A stretch of 64,000 nt of DNA, taken from assembly GCA_002104895.1 (NCBI GenBank), contig MCFG01000145.1:1-64000 (forward strand). Reading direction: 5' to 3'. Below the pieces are notes generated by a model. That model was not told the DNA's origin, did no database searches, and worked only from the letters and a program-made list of their open reading frames with translations. Position numbers and translations under genes: made by a program. Below are positions 30,052 through 44,400 of this stretch, in pieces (the first letter of the stretch is position 1; each line of letters begins with the position of its first letter). The DNA comes from Anaeromyces robustus. Taxonomy: Eukaryota > Neocallimastigomycota > Neocallimastigomycetes > Neocallimastigales > Neocallimastigaceae.

Positions 30052-30053
30052 AT
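30003..30053. repeat. (AAAT)n microsatellite
   Basis: About 12 uninterrupted AAAT units. Confidence 0.9.
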
Positions 30054-32365
30054 GAAGATTGAATAAAATTATATAGTTAACTAAATAAATAAATTATATA
30101 TTTAAATACCAATTTTATTTAATATAAATGTATAGAGTAATAATGTATAGAGTAATGTATTATAATGGAACTATTCAGAAAATATGAAAATATTTAGTTT
30201 TTTTTTTTTTTTTTTTTAATTTTACATCAATTAGGATAGTATTAAAGACAAAGCCGTTCATGAATAAAAAATAATAAAGTAGTTTATTGTATATTATGTA
30301 CTATATGATAATATGTTATATTCATATTTCTATAATATTATCTGAAAATTATCTTTATTTCTTTATTATATTGAAAAAGGAAAATATACTTTTATATATA
30401 ATCTTATAATTATTATCACGTGGATTATATAATATTTATATAATACAATCTATTAATATAATATCATTATTATAAAAAAATATCCATTTTATTTTTTATT
30501 ATAAATAATAAAGTATCAGAAATTTAGGTATAATTTTTTGAATCTTTAATATATTTTGTTAAAAAAAAAAAAAAAAAAAAAAAACTTCTAAACAATATGA
30601 TAAAATAATATATAATATGCAAAAATAAAAAATATAAATTAAAGAGTATATACATATATTTGAATATATTTATTCATTTATTCATAAATTAATTTAAAAT
30701 TTTAAAGTATTTGGTTATTTATCATTTATTATATTTATTATATTTATTATATAGCAAATTGATTTGATAATGATTACAATGAATTAGTTGTCAAAAATAG
30801 GTTATAGAATAATAGATTATATAAAAAATAAAATAAGAAAAATGAAAGAAAAGTTATAATATGAGAATTCTTTATACCGTTTTCCTTATTTTTCTAAATA
30901 ATAATTAACAAAAAAAAATAAATAATAAAGAGCATATAGTAGAATAAACTAATATTAATATGAGAATAATATTTTATTAATAATAATGGTATTACTTATT
31001 TATTAGTGCTCTTAATATTTATTATTTTCTACTAATTATTAATTAATTATTATAATTATTATTACATAAATTATTATATTATTGATTATTATTATTTAAT
31101 TTTTTTATTATTACTATTAGCTATATATTATTAATGCATTTTATTGACATATTATTAAAGAATATTAAAAAGAATCTGTATTTATTTTTAATTTATTACA
31201 TATATTGTGATAATATTCTACCATTTTTTTTATTATATCGAATTTAATTATGTATAAATATAGCAATTTTATATTACTTAATTTAGTTTTGTTCTTATTT
31301 TTTTTCATTTATTTAATATTTAGTATTTTAACCTTTTTTTTTTTATCAAAAAAATAATTACTCTTAACATTTATTACTGATGAATGATTATTCATTTATT
31401 ATTTATTATTTATTATATATTACTGATGAATGATGAATGGATTGTGTTTTTTATTTATTATTTAATACTTTTTATATATTATTATCATTATAATTTTTAT
31501 AATTATTTATGTATTTATTATTTTAATAATTCTAATTAATCATTCTTCTTTTTTCTTTTATTGGAGACTCTAAACCAATTTATTATTTAAATTTTCCTTA
31601 TATTGAATCTTTAAATTTACAATATAAACTTTTTTAATGATCGTATAAATTATTCTATAATAAAATAAACTTGCTTTTATATTGTTATTATTTAACATAA
31701 TGTATTGTACATATATCTAATAATATATATAAATTTTTACATATATATAATGAAAATATCAAATATATCAATTTTTTAATATAATTAAATACTATGTTTA
31801 TATATATTAAAATATACTTTAATATAATAAATGAATATTATTGAATATGTTATAAACTCGAATAATAATTAACTATAAAAAATAAAAAAATAAAAAAAAA
31901 ATATGTATGATAATTAAAATATAAAATACTTGTAGGGTGAAAAGCTTATTTATTAATAATATATATTAATATTTATTATTATTATTTTGTTTTTATTTAT
32001 TATTATTATATATTATATATTATTTATTATTTATTACTTATAATATATTATTTATTATTTATTATATTTATTATTATTATATTATAAATATTATATAATT
32101 TATGTAAGTATGGTATTAGTATGTGTTATTATATTATTATTGTTCTTTCTTTCTTTTTTTTTTTTTATACATAAACCATTTTAATATATGATTGTTTTTT
32201 TTTCCTTAACATATATTTTATAATATACGAACAATAAAAAAAAAACTTAAATTAATATTTATACAATAAACAATAATTTAATAGTTATTTATAATAATTA
32301 AACAATTAAATATCACTTATAAACATAAATCTAAAAATAAATAAAAATAAATAAAAACAGATATT

Positions 32366-32522
32366 AATATATATTTATTTATTATATATTTATTTATTTA
32401 TTATTTATTTATTATTTATTTATTTGTTTTTACTTATTTATTTATTTATTTATCATTTATTTATTTATTTTTACTTATTTATTTATTTATTTATATATAT
32501 ATATTTATTTATTTATTTATAT
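32366..32522. repeat. (TTTA)n microsatellite, interrupted
   Basis: TTTA units broken by TTTTTAC and TATATA variants over about 150 bp. Confidence 0.85.
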
Positions 32523-35472
32523 AACAAAAAAAGAAATATGTAACACTTTCAAAAAAATTTTTAAACCCATAAATAAAAAAAAAATAATATTGTAATATTA
32601 GTTTAATTAATTATGAAATATATATAAAGAATTTAAAAGCCTTTCAATTGTAATATATATAACAGTATTAAAAATTTAAAATTTTTAAATATTAAAAATA
32701 AATTAAATTAAATTAAATATTTATACCAAAAAAGGAAACATGATTAAAAAAAAAAAAAAAAAATAAAAACAAAAGTTTGTAGACTAAAATATTGAATAGG
32801 ATAGTACACTTTTATACTTTTTATTATAAATATAAATTTTACATTGTTCATTAAAAATATAAACTTTACATTGTTCATATAACAATATAAAATATTGTCA
32901 AAAAATACTGTCAAAAAATATTGTCAATATGATAATGACGAAACTTTCAATATTACCATTATTATTATTATTATTACTAATATCATTATTTATTACTATT
33001 ATCATCGTCTTTTTTAAAAAGGTTTCCCTTTTATTAATAGAAAAGGATATATATAATATTATTCAACTTAATTCTTTTAATTAAATGGGTAATTAATTTT
33101 CAAACTTTCATTTATATTACTCAGTACATTCGTTACTTTCTTTAATCAAATAATATTAGGAATATAACTATATATATATCCAAAAAAAATCCACAATATT
33201 AACACTATATAAAAAGATTATTATTACATATAATAATAATAAAATAATAAATAAATAATTGAAATAATACTAATTGTTGTCAATTATTATTAATATTTAT
33301 TATTATAAACTATTATCATTATTATTATTATTATTATTTATTATTTATTATTTATTTATATATTTATTATTATTATAATTTTTTTTTTGATTCACTTATT
33401 TCTATTAATTCGTAGTATTTTTTTGTAATAATTAATTAATTTTTAATAATCATTTTTATTAAATAATAAATTGGATTTTTTAAAATAAAATAAATTTTAA
33501 CAGTTGGTTCATGAATATTCTAATAATTCTAATAAGAGTTTTCATAATATTAAAAAATTTAATTTTTTTTCCCTTTTTTTTACAATTACTATATTATTTT
33601 ACTATTTTATTTTAATATGCTTTCTTCTTATTTCATTATTTCTTTATCCTTTTTAATTATAGATAAAGCAAAAAATAATATATACATATAAAAAAATCAA
33701 ATCAAAAAATCATTTATATTAATTTTGTTTAATGCATATATTTTATAATTAAAAAAAAAAATTCGATATATTTTTGATAAATTTATAAGTTCATTTCATA
33801 TTAATTATTTAATAATAAATAAAAATATATATATTTAAGCGTACTATGTAATATAATATATACAAAGTATTCTATTATTTCTTTTATTTATTATTATTAA
33901 TTTTTTATTATTATTATATTATATGAATATTGAATAAAAAACATTAATCATTTAAGAAATTAATAACTCATTTAATTAGTTTAATAGTTATAATTTAAAT
34001 TATATATTAATATATCACTATTTCAAAGATTTATTTTATTAAATGATAAAGGAAAAATTTTATTTATACCCATCATTTTTAATATTTATATAATTTAAAC
34101 ACTAATCCTTTAATACAAATATTAATCTACAAATTTTTAATTTATTATTAATAATAAATTTTTATGTATAAAAATATAATTATATTGAAATAACACATTA
34201 TTTATTATTATATCATAAACAAAATTATTTTTAAAAACTATAATTTTGTTTATTATAAAATATTAAATAAGATAAGAAAATATGTTATTTTAATATTTCA
34301 TATATATAGGAAAAGATAAACTACCTACAATAATTTATTCTAATTTATTCTAATTATTAATAAAAAGTTTTTTTTATTAACCAAAAAATAATATATGATA
34401 TATGATATAGTGTATTTTTTTTTTAAAATATAATAATATGAATGATAATTGATTATTTGATATACTTAAATTTTAATTAATTATTAATTATTCTATGTAT
34501 GGTTTAACTAATGTAAAAATTATATTAACCAAGTAATAATTATATTTAATTTATATATTTAAATAAAAAATATTATATTTCAAATATCTAAAGAAAAAAA
34601 AAAAATAATTATTTATAATATAAATGCTATTTTTAGTTAAAATTATTGGTTATTAAAAATTATTAACTAAATTAAAATTATTAAGATCATTATCTATAAA
34701 AATTATTAGTAATTATTGATTAAGATCATCTATAATAATTGCTAGTATTATTTAAAGTGAATTATTTAAAGTGAATATAATTATTAAATTGTTATTGGAT
34801 TTTATTAAATTAATTGTTGTAGAATTGTTGAAAAACAATCTATTTGAAAAAAAAAAATAATTAAATTTAAGATATTGTTTTTTTGTTATTAATATTAATA
34901 TCTATAGGAATTTGATGATATCTAAGTTATTATTAATTGGTTTTAATATAAAGAAAATAATGATATAGAAATAATTATGATGAATTACAATTACTTTGAA
35001 TCCCAATATTATGTTATTAATTAATATATTAAGAAATTTATTAATATTATCAACTAAATGTTTAGTTTATAATTAACTTCCATAAAGACAACTTCTAGGT
35101 TATTAATTTTTACTTTAAAAAAAAAAAAAAACATCAAATGAAAACAAAATATATAATTTAATTAAAAGTAAAACATAATTCAATGTTCAAAAATGTTTTT
35201 TTTTTTTTTTTTTTTTTTTTGATTACTCTTTTTAATTAATTCTATCCATTTTATCAACCATTTTTACTTTATAATCACAATGAATTTTTTTATTTTTCTA
35301 TTCTACTTTAATATTACTATATCCAATATTTTTATTAATTTCAAAATTATTATTTAACTATAACAATAATAACAATAACAACGATTTATAATAATAAATT
35401 ATATAATATAACAAATGAATTTATTTTATCTATATCTTATATTATATATATTATATATTTTTTTTATTATTA

Positions 35473-35503
<31 letters not shown>

Positions 35504-36022
35504 TATTTATTTATTTAATTTTTTATTTATTTATTTTTAGTTTTTAAATCTATTATATTATATATATTTATTTTGTATAAAAAAGAAAAAAATTTATTAT
35601 TTTTTTTTTTTAAAAAAAGTATTTTTTTTTTTCAGTTTTCTTTATATATATATATATATATATTTATATATTATTTTATTTTATTTTACTTTTTTTATTT
35701 TTTTATTTCTTATTTTTTTTTTGAAAATGTTCAGTGTATGTTATATGAAATATGCATTTTTTCTATTAATTTAATAATCTAATAAAATAAATTATTACAA
35801 TAATATTTTTTATGATTTGTTGTTTTTATTTATTTATTTATTTATTATTATTTTATTTCATTTTATTTTATTATTTTATTTTTTAAATTTTTATTTTTAA
35901 TTATTATTATTTATTGTGTTTTTTTTTTTATGTTCTGATTTTAATTTTTTTTATCATTCGATTTTGAATTTTTCAATATTGTATTGTATTTAGATTTATA
36001 AATAGTCTATTTATTATTCAAT

Positions 36023-37164
36023 TTATTTGAAGTAACCTTTTCCCTTTCTTGATTTTTCTGGAGTACCTGGTCTGGCACCACTTTCTAATTGTCTCTTAGT
36101 TTCTTCAAGTTCACGTCTTTGGTTAACAAGTTTTTCTTTCATTTCCTTGTGACGAGCATGAAGCTAATTTATATATAAATAATAAAATATTGTATAAATA
36201 AAGAATAAATAACCATCATAAAAAATATAAATAATTATATTTATATTTAATTATATATAGTTAATCATAATAATTAAGATATAATAATATTTATAAAAAA
36301 ATATTAAATATAATTAAATATTCGTACATCAGCATCAGATTGCATTAATTTGTTCTTCTTTTCTTGAACCTTTTGTTGGAAAACCATTTTCATTTCAGCT
36401 TCCATCTTAGTCATCTTAGCTTCATGAGCTCTCTTTTCTTCTTCAAATCTAGCTAATGGACTAGTTTAATATTAATAACATGTCATTATTTGTTTAGTTA
36501 TTTTATATAATTTAAAATTTTTTTTATTAAAAAAAATTAATATTATAATTTTACTTACTTGCCACCATCACCAAATTCATTACCAGAAGCAATAAGTTTG
36601 TTGGAACGGTAATTTTCATATAAAACTTCATTTGTGTATTCTCTTAATTCTTCCATATGAGTTCTATAAAAATTTATTAAATATTAAATAATAAATAATA
36701 TTTTTTTTTAAAAAAAAATTAATATTTATTGTTTCAAATATTTAAAAATAATATATTATATTCTCTATATATAACTGAATAATCATTATAAATATTTAAA
36801 TATACCTGATAAGCATTTGACGAAGCTTAATGAAATCACAATGATCTTCATTATCAACATCAATAATACCCCATGGGTATTGTCTTCCTCTGACCTTCTT
36901 TTTCTTCATTTCAATTTCCTTATCACAACCAACTACAGCAAATGGCATTCTAAGCTATAAATTTATTATTTAAAAAAAAATCATTAAAAATTAATTGAGA
37001 ATGAGAAATATATATATATATAATTATTTCAATTGAATCTATTATTATAAGGTATATAATACATACAACAATTTCCTTGTTTTCTTGAAGAGTTTCTGGA
37101 TCATCGTTTTCATAAATTGGTGGTCTGTAAATTTGAATTTTATTGTATGAAATATCTTCCATAA

Positions 37165-37197
<33 letters not shown>

Positions 37198-38593
37198 ATA
37201 TTACAATAATATTACATTAAATATAAATATAAATATTATAAATATTTAGTTTTTTTTTTTATTTTTAATTAAAAATTTTTTGTAATTATTAGTTTTCATT
37301 TATATTGCTACATCTATATTTATCGATATATACTCTAGCCTTAAAACCAGCAACTTCTTCTTCAGTTAATAAATCAGACTTAGCAATAACTGGAATAAGG
37401 TTAACACGATGATGAAGTCTTTTCATGAATTCAATATCGAGTGGTTTTAAACTTATTTTTTAAAAAAAAATTATTTTTTTAGCAAACAAAGGAATTTTAT
37501 GTTAAATTCAACTTAAATTCAACTGTTTTATATATTTTCATTTTAAAGGTACTTACGAGTGACCGGTTGGAGCAATGAAGTATAAACAAGCATGAACACG
37601 TTCATCGACAATCTTCTTTCTGTTAACCTTGTTTTCTTGTTCTAAGTATAAATCGAATCTAGTTTCAATTTCTTCTAAAATTGGTTTCCAACTAGTTTCA
37701 TTATTAACAAAATCACCAAAACCAGGAGTATCAATAACATTTAATTTTAATTTGATACCATTTTCTTCAAGATCTAAAATATTATAATATAATATAATAT
37801 AATATTAAATAATTATTTCCTTTGAAATTCTTGTTAAAGATATATTATAATATTAATTATTGATTATAAAATTACTTGTTGTTATAGTTTCAATCTTAAT
37901 AGTCTTTGGTGGTTCTTCAGCTTCGAGATGTTCTTTGTTTGGGTAGACAGAAGTGTTGAATAAAGTATTGATTAAAGTTGATTTACCAAGACCAGATTCA
38001 CCTATAATTTATAATTTATTGTTTTATTTAATTTTATTATATTATTCATTAAATTACTTTATCATCAAATTCATTATTATATCTTATTTAGATTTAACAT
38101 TAAATAAAATGTTCTATTAAATATTCTATTAAATGTAAATACAAATTCTATGTAATATTTACCAACAACCATAAGAGTAAATTGGAAACCTTTCTTTATT
38201 GATTTTCTGTGTACTTGATTTGGAAGATTAGCAAAACCAACAAAGCAATTTGGTTTCTTCTTAACAATTGGAATTTGTGGCTAATTTAAATTTAAATTTT
38301 AAATTATAGATTATAAATTATAAATATAATATATAATTATAATTAATAAATAATTAATTTATTTAATTTAAATTTAAATTATATATAGTAAATTTAATTA
38401 ATAAATAATTAATTTATTGAGCAATTAAAAAATATGTTATATATTATTTATATGTATTTCTGGGATACTATACTTGTTCAACTTCTACATTATATAAATT
38501 AAAAAGTTATATATAAAAAAAAAGAGTTAATTATATATTTGTATTATTAAAAAATATTTATTACATTAATAATATGATATTACCTGCTGACAT
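36023..38593 (-). CDS. Septin (Cdc3/SEPT7-like)
   Basis: Eleven exons: 38593-38584, 38484-38474, 38280-38163, 38001-37876, 37773-37557, 37451-37334, 37165-37067, 36954-36806, 36663-36559, 36460-36328 and 36163-36023 (408 codons, in frame). Septins are GTP-binding proteins that assemble into filaments at the cell cortex and at division or branching sites. Visible are the N-terminal [18 protein letters not shown] with its basic patch (~residues 22-39), P-loop GESGLGKST (~47-55), DTPG (~102-105), AKSD (~184-187, G4 motif), the septin element with GRQYPWG (~256-262), and a C-terminal coiled coil starting [17 protein letters not shown] (~318-385). The coiled coil and N-terminus match the Cdc3/AspB/human SEPT7 type best; exact paralogue uncertain. 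The first coding exon is 10 nt and the second only 11 nt. Intron 6 ends in an A-run before AG rather than the usual pyrimidine tract. Confidence 0.95.
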
Positions 38594-38829
38594 TTTCTAT
38601 ATTTAAATTATCTGTTAAAGATTAAATTAAATAAAATATAAAATTATAAACAATAAAAATAATAAAAAAAAATAATTAATTAATAATTTATAAATTAAGG
38701 ATTGTATACATAAGAAGGAAGAAGAAAGATAAAATCATATATAAGATGGTTTAATAATTTTTAAGCATTTTAGATAATATTAAATATATTTCAAATAAAT
38801 GTTTTTGTAGATGATACTTTAAATTATAA

Positions 38830-38864
<35 letters not shown>

Positions 38865-40351
38865 AAAAAAATAAAAATAATATAATCATACAAATATTCT
38901 TTATAATAATAAATGTTATTTAAATATAATATAAACTTAATTAAGATGCATTATTATTGATATTCTTCTTATTTTTGATTACTATAATTATATTATTGAT
39001 TACTTTTATTTAATATTGATAAATCTATTTTATTGGATATTATTAATTATATAATAATATTGTTTTAAAATTTATTTCAAATAGTATTATTATAAAACCA
39101 ATATATTACATTTCTGTTATCTATTCGAAGATGAATATTAAATATCCTCTTAAATATATTTATTTTACTTATATTAATATGTTTTTATTGTTTATTTCTT
39201 TTTTATTTTATTTTATTTTATTTTTTTTTTTACTTCATACTTTAATACGATTGATTGTTTTGTTTATTTTTGTTATTTTATATAAATTTCATTTTTAATA
39301 TTATTAATACAATTCCTGAATATTTGTTTATTCATATTATTTATTCCTTTAATTTTATTAACTTTACTGATTTACATTATTTAAGAAATGTAGTAATTAA
39401 TAATATATATATATCCTTATAAAATAAACAATAGATTGAAAATTTTTGTTTGTTTACATTTTTACACCATCAATTATAATAATAAATTAATTTTTATATG
39501 TATGTAAAGATTAATATTCCTTGTTTTCATTCCTTTTATAATATATCATATTTTTATCTTTCCAATTCCCTTCCTTTCTCTTTATTTATGTTTTTTACAT
39601 TTTATTTTTACCTATATATAAAATTAAAAAATTAAAGATTACAAATTTTAAATATAAATAAATAATTGTTTTATTTAAAACAAATACATAAAAATTTTTT
39701 TTTTTTTTAAAACTAAAAAATGATGATATATTAAAATTTATTAATAAATTATCAAAACCAATTTTATAATATATTATAATTTATTAATATATATATATGT
39801 TTTTTACTGTTATTATAATAATTTTTATATTATATAATATATATGATATATAAATTATATAATATATAAATTACATAATACAAAAATTATTATTAACAAA
39901 TATATATAATTAAAAAAGTGTATTACACAATTGATTATATTATATAATTTCATGTTTTAATAATATATACAATACATATTATACCTCATAATATATATAT
40001 TATATATTAACTAAATACAAATATATAATAATATTAAATAATATTATAATATATTTGTAGTGGAGGCAACAAATATATAGTGGTTATTGAAAATGTATAC
40101 ATTATTTACATATAACATTATTAAAATATATACAATACGTATTAATAACAATTATATTCATTATCATATATATTGTACATTTTTATATATTTATTTAATA
40201 TTTAAAAGTATTTCATTTATAATATAAATAAAATGTAATATTTGATATAACATTAATATAAGCCAATCATTATTTAGTTTATATGTACAATAATATATAT
40301 CTAAATAATAATGATAAAAAAAAAGGTTAATATTTAGATTAATAACAAAAG

Positions 40352-40498
<147 letters not shown>

Positions 40499-40767
40499 TA
40501 AAAATAACATAAAAAAAAAAAAAATAAAATTTATTATAAAGAAATTAATTATATAATTATAATTAATTTTATAAATTTTTAATAACACTTAAAAATATGA
40601 ATAAAAAAATGTTATTATTTCATAATATAATAATTGTTTTATTTTATTTATTATTTTTTTTCTAAATAAAAATAAATAAAGCTATATAAAGCTATACAAT
40701 AAAAAAAAAAAAAAAAAAAATAAAAATTAGTTTAAAATGAAATATTAAGCTGAAAAAAAACGTTTAA

Positions 40768-40892
40768 AATATAAAAAAAAATATAAAATATAAAAAAAAA
40801 TATAAAATATAAAAAAAAATATAAAATATAAAAAAATATAAAATATAAAAAAATATAAAATATAAAAAAAATATAAATTATAAAAAAAAATA
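40768..40892. repeat. Tandem repeats of ATATAAAAAAAA type
   Basis: About eight imperfect 15-20 bp units of the form AAAATATAAAAAAAAATAT, varying mainly in A-run length. Confidence 0.85.
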
Positions 40893-41381
40893 TATAATAA
40901 TTTTTTTTTTTAATTTAAAAAGTAATACCATATGTTTTTTTTTATTGAAAAATAAAATTTAATTTTTTTGTTATTTTTTTTTTTTTTAAATTAAAGTATT
41001 GCAATAAAATTTGAAACATTAATTTTTAAAATATTACTACATAAAGAAATCGTTATAATGAATTTATTTTAATAGTATTAAAAAAAAAAAAGATATATCC
41101 CATTATATAATTAAAATATGAAATTTTTGTTTTTAAGATTAACGGACTGGCGAAATATTGTAAAAATAATTTAATTATATTACTGATTATATATTATGAT
41201 ATGATTAATATCTTATCTTTATATATATGGCGTTTATGTTTTAATATATATTTAATTATTCCATTAAAAATATTTTTTTTTTTTTTTCGGTTTATTATTA
41301 TTATTATTATTATTATTAATTTTAGCTTTTTTATTTTTTTTTATTTTTTTTTATTTTTATTTGCTTATTCTTTTATTTTTT

Positions 41382-41382
41382 G

Positions 41383-41421
<39 letters not shown>

Positions 41422-41438
41422 TGTATGTGTATGTATGT
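41382..41438. repeat. (GT)n microsatellite just past a stop codon
   Basis: About 28 GT-type units with some GTAT variants. It abuts the stop codon of the acidic-protein gene, so it would be CA-rich 3' untranslated sequence in that transcript. It is one of the few non-A/T microsatellites in the window. Confidence 0.9.
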
Positions 41439-44400
41439 TTATTTATTTAAATTTCTAATAACACTTTTGTTTAAGAAATTTTTATCTTTTAAACAATGTT
41501 TTTTAGATTTTTTTGTATTTTTCTTTAATTTATCTTTTTTATTTGAATTTTCAAAAAGTTTTTTTTGACAATGTTTATATAATGATTGATTGGATGAATT
41601 AGTAGATGATTCATTAATTTCATCAGTATATTTTCCTATTATATCTTCTATTTCATATTTAATTTCAGGTTTAATTAAATATAATTTTATAAAATTTTGA
41701 AGATTGATATCTTTTTTGAGAAAATTATTTTTCCTTTTAATATTTTTATTATGATATTTTTTCTTTCCATCCTCCTTTATTTTTTCCAAATCAGGGTATA
41801 AATTTGCATTTTTTTCTACTTCCTCGTTTTCTTTTAATATTTGAATTTCTTTACAAAGAGATGAACTATAGCAAGTCTGATTATTTGAATTTTTATTACA
41901 ATAGTTCACTTCACCCTGATCATCAGATATTTCAATTGTGCAATCAGATGAACAAAATACAATATCTATATCACTATCATAAATAATTTCATCAAGATCA
42001 CTATTTATCCCATCACTTTTAATATTATTTTTATTATTATTATCTTTAACATCTTGATACTTTTCTATACTTTCAGAAGTAGAATAATTTTCCTTTTCTT
42101 CATTATTCATAATTGTATAATCATCAGATGGAAGCATTGAGCGAAGATTTGCTATTTTTTCAATTTTCTCATCATCAAATTCAGTATCAGATCCTTCAGA
42201 TTCAGAATCATATGTACTATCTTCTTCTTCGTCTTCATCTGAATATTCTGTTTCAGCATCAGAGGATTCAAAAACAATTTCAATATCAGAATATAAATCA
42301 GATTCGCATTCTGATTCATCATTGATATCTGAATTTGGATTCGAATTCATCGCATATACTTTCTCAGAATTTAAAGATTTATCATCATGATTTAAAAGAT
42401 TTTTTTCTCCTGAAAACATATTACAAAATTCGTTATCAATAGTTCTTTTTTGTTGTATAAAACTATCAACATTTTCTTTTTCTTCTTTGTTTTTTTCTTC
42501 ATGATCATTTTCATTATTGCATTCAAATTTTATTGAATTAATATTTTCTTTACCTTTAACTGTAAAAGGTAGAATAATTTTACTTACTTTTTTATTGTTT
42601 TCTTCTTCATTCTCTCTTTCAAAACATATTTCGAAATCTATTTTTTCATCTTCTTCATCGCTTTCTTCATTACTTTCTTCATCGCTTTCTTCATCACTTT
42701 CTTCATCACTTTCTTCATCACTTTCTTCATCACTTTCTTCATCACTTTCTTGATTCGAAAACTCTATTTCATCATCATCATCATCATTATTATTTTCTTC
42801 TACTTCATCATCATCATCTTCTTCTTCACTAGAATTATTTACATTTCTTTCAAAACAAATTTCAAAATCGATATCATTTATTTCATTTTCTTCATTTTCC
42901 TCATCTTCATATTCTTCATATTCATATTCTTCATCATCATCTTCATTTTTTTCATTATCAAAATTATACAAATCATGATTTTGACCGTTAAATAAATTTT
43001 TATTTAAAATACATATATCTTCTTCTATTTCTTCTTGTGATAATGATTCATGCTCTATAAATGAATTATCAGATAAATGTAATTCTTCTTCCTTTTCATT
43101 ATAATAGTTATTTTCAGTTTGGTCACAAGATAATATTCTTGATTTCTTATTCTTGCTCTCATCTAATGAATAATCTTGACTTTCCATAGGTTCTATGACA
43201 ATACTTGATGCACTACTATGATCAGTATAATTACAGCATTCTTCATCCAATATAATTTTATTAGAAAAAATTGGCTCATTGTTAATATCTTGTATAAAGA
43301 AACTAACACTTTCTTCTTCATCAAAATCTTCAACAATATCAAGTAGACAACGATCATAATCCCCATCTACAGAATTATCAGAAGAATAAGTACTTGTATT
43401 TGAATTTTCTTTATCGTCATTTAAATTTATATCTTTATTACTATTTTCTTCTAATAATAAATGATCAGAAGGAACATCTTGTTCATAATCTAAAATGAAA
43501 CGAACATGACTTATATTTTTGGAAGAATCATAATCTTCATTATGACTACAGTTACAACAATGACATGGAACACTTTTACTTTCTAACTTTTCAGATGAAT
43601 AAGAATGGTCAATATCTAATGAAGCTTCTTCAATATCAAAATCTTGAAATTGATCATCATTAGAAACCCAATCACTCATTTCATCCTCATCACTACTACA
43701 AAAACCACTATCATTAAAATCACCATAATTATCAAATTCTTCCTTCAATTTTATATTCTTCTTAAAATTTTCAAAGTTCAAATTTTCTAAAAAGTTATCG
43801 AAATCTTCATTTTTATCTAATATATCTTTTAAATCTTCCTTATTAAGTAAATTATACCATGTTAAAATAGATGAAGCATCAATAATATTCAAATTATAAA
43901 GCTTATCAATAATATTAACAAATAATGGCTTAATCGCATTATTAGATTTACAGTGTCTAAAAACTAGTGTTAAAAATTGAAGTTTATCTTTTTTAGTACT
44001 ACCCACATACTCTTGAAATAATGCTATATATTTTTGAATAACTTTAAAAGCACATATATTCAATTTCTTTTGTTTATTTTTTTCAATAATTCTACAAATT
44101 ACTTCCACAATAGATGAAAGTACATCCTTTTTCTTAGCATTGCATTTCTTTACAAATTGGTCTAATTCAATAGAAACTTGAACAACATCTAATTCAGAAA
44201 TAAACATTTGATTTAGTAAAAAGGTAGCTACATCCTTAAAAATATATTCACCTTTTTGTATTTTTAAAATAAAATCATCCATTCCTCTTTGGTCTAAATC
44301 ACTTAATAATTTATTGGCTTCTTCTTCATTTTGACGTTGTTCTTCTTGTCTTTTAAAAATGACAGAATTCACTAATGCTTTGCTTTCACTATTAGAATAT

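Larger units (their letters stand above)
27202..36022. other. Gene-poor AT-rich block of about 8.8 kb
   Basis: No ORF or splice-consistent gene found. The block is A/T runs, (AAAT)n and (TTTA)n tracts, poly-T runs near 30.2 and 35.2 kb, and a short direct repeat at 32830-32930 where TTTACATTGTTCAT and then AAAATA-TGTCA units recur. The start should hold the promoter of the 7TM-RGS gene; the end is the 3' flank of the septin gene. Confidence 0.6.
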
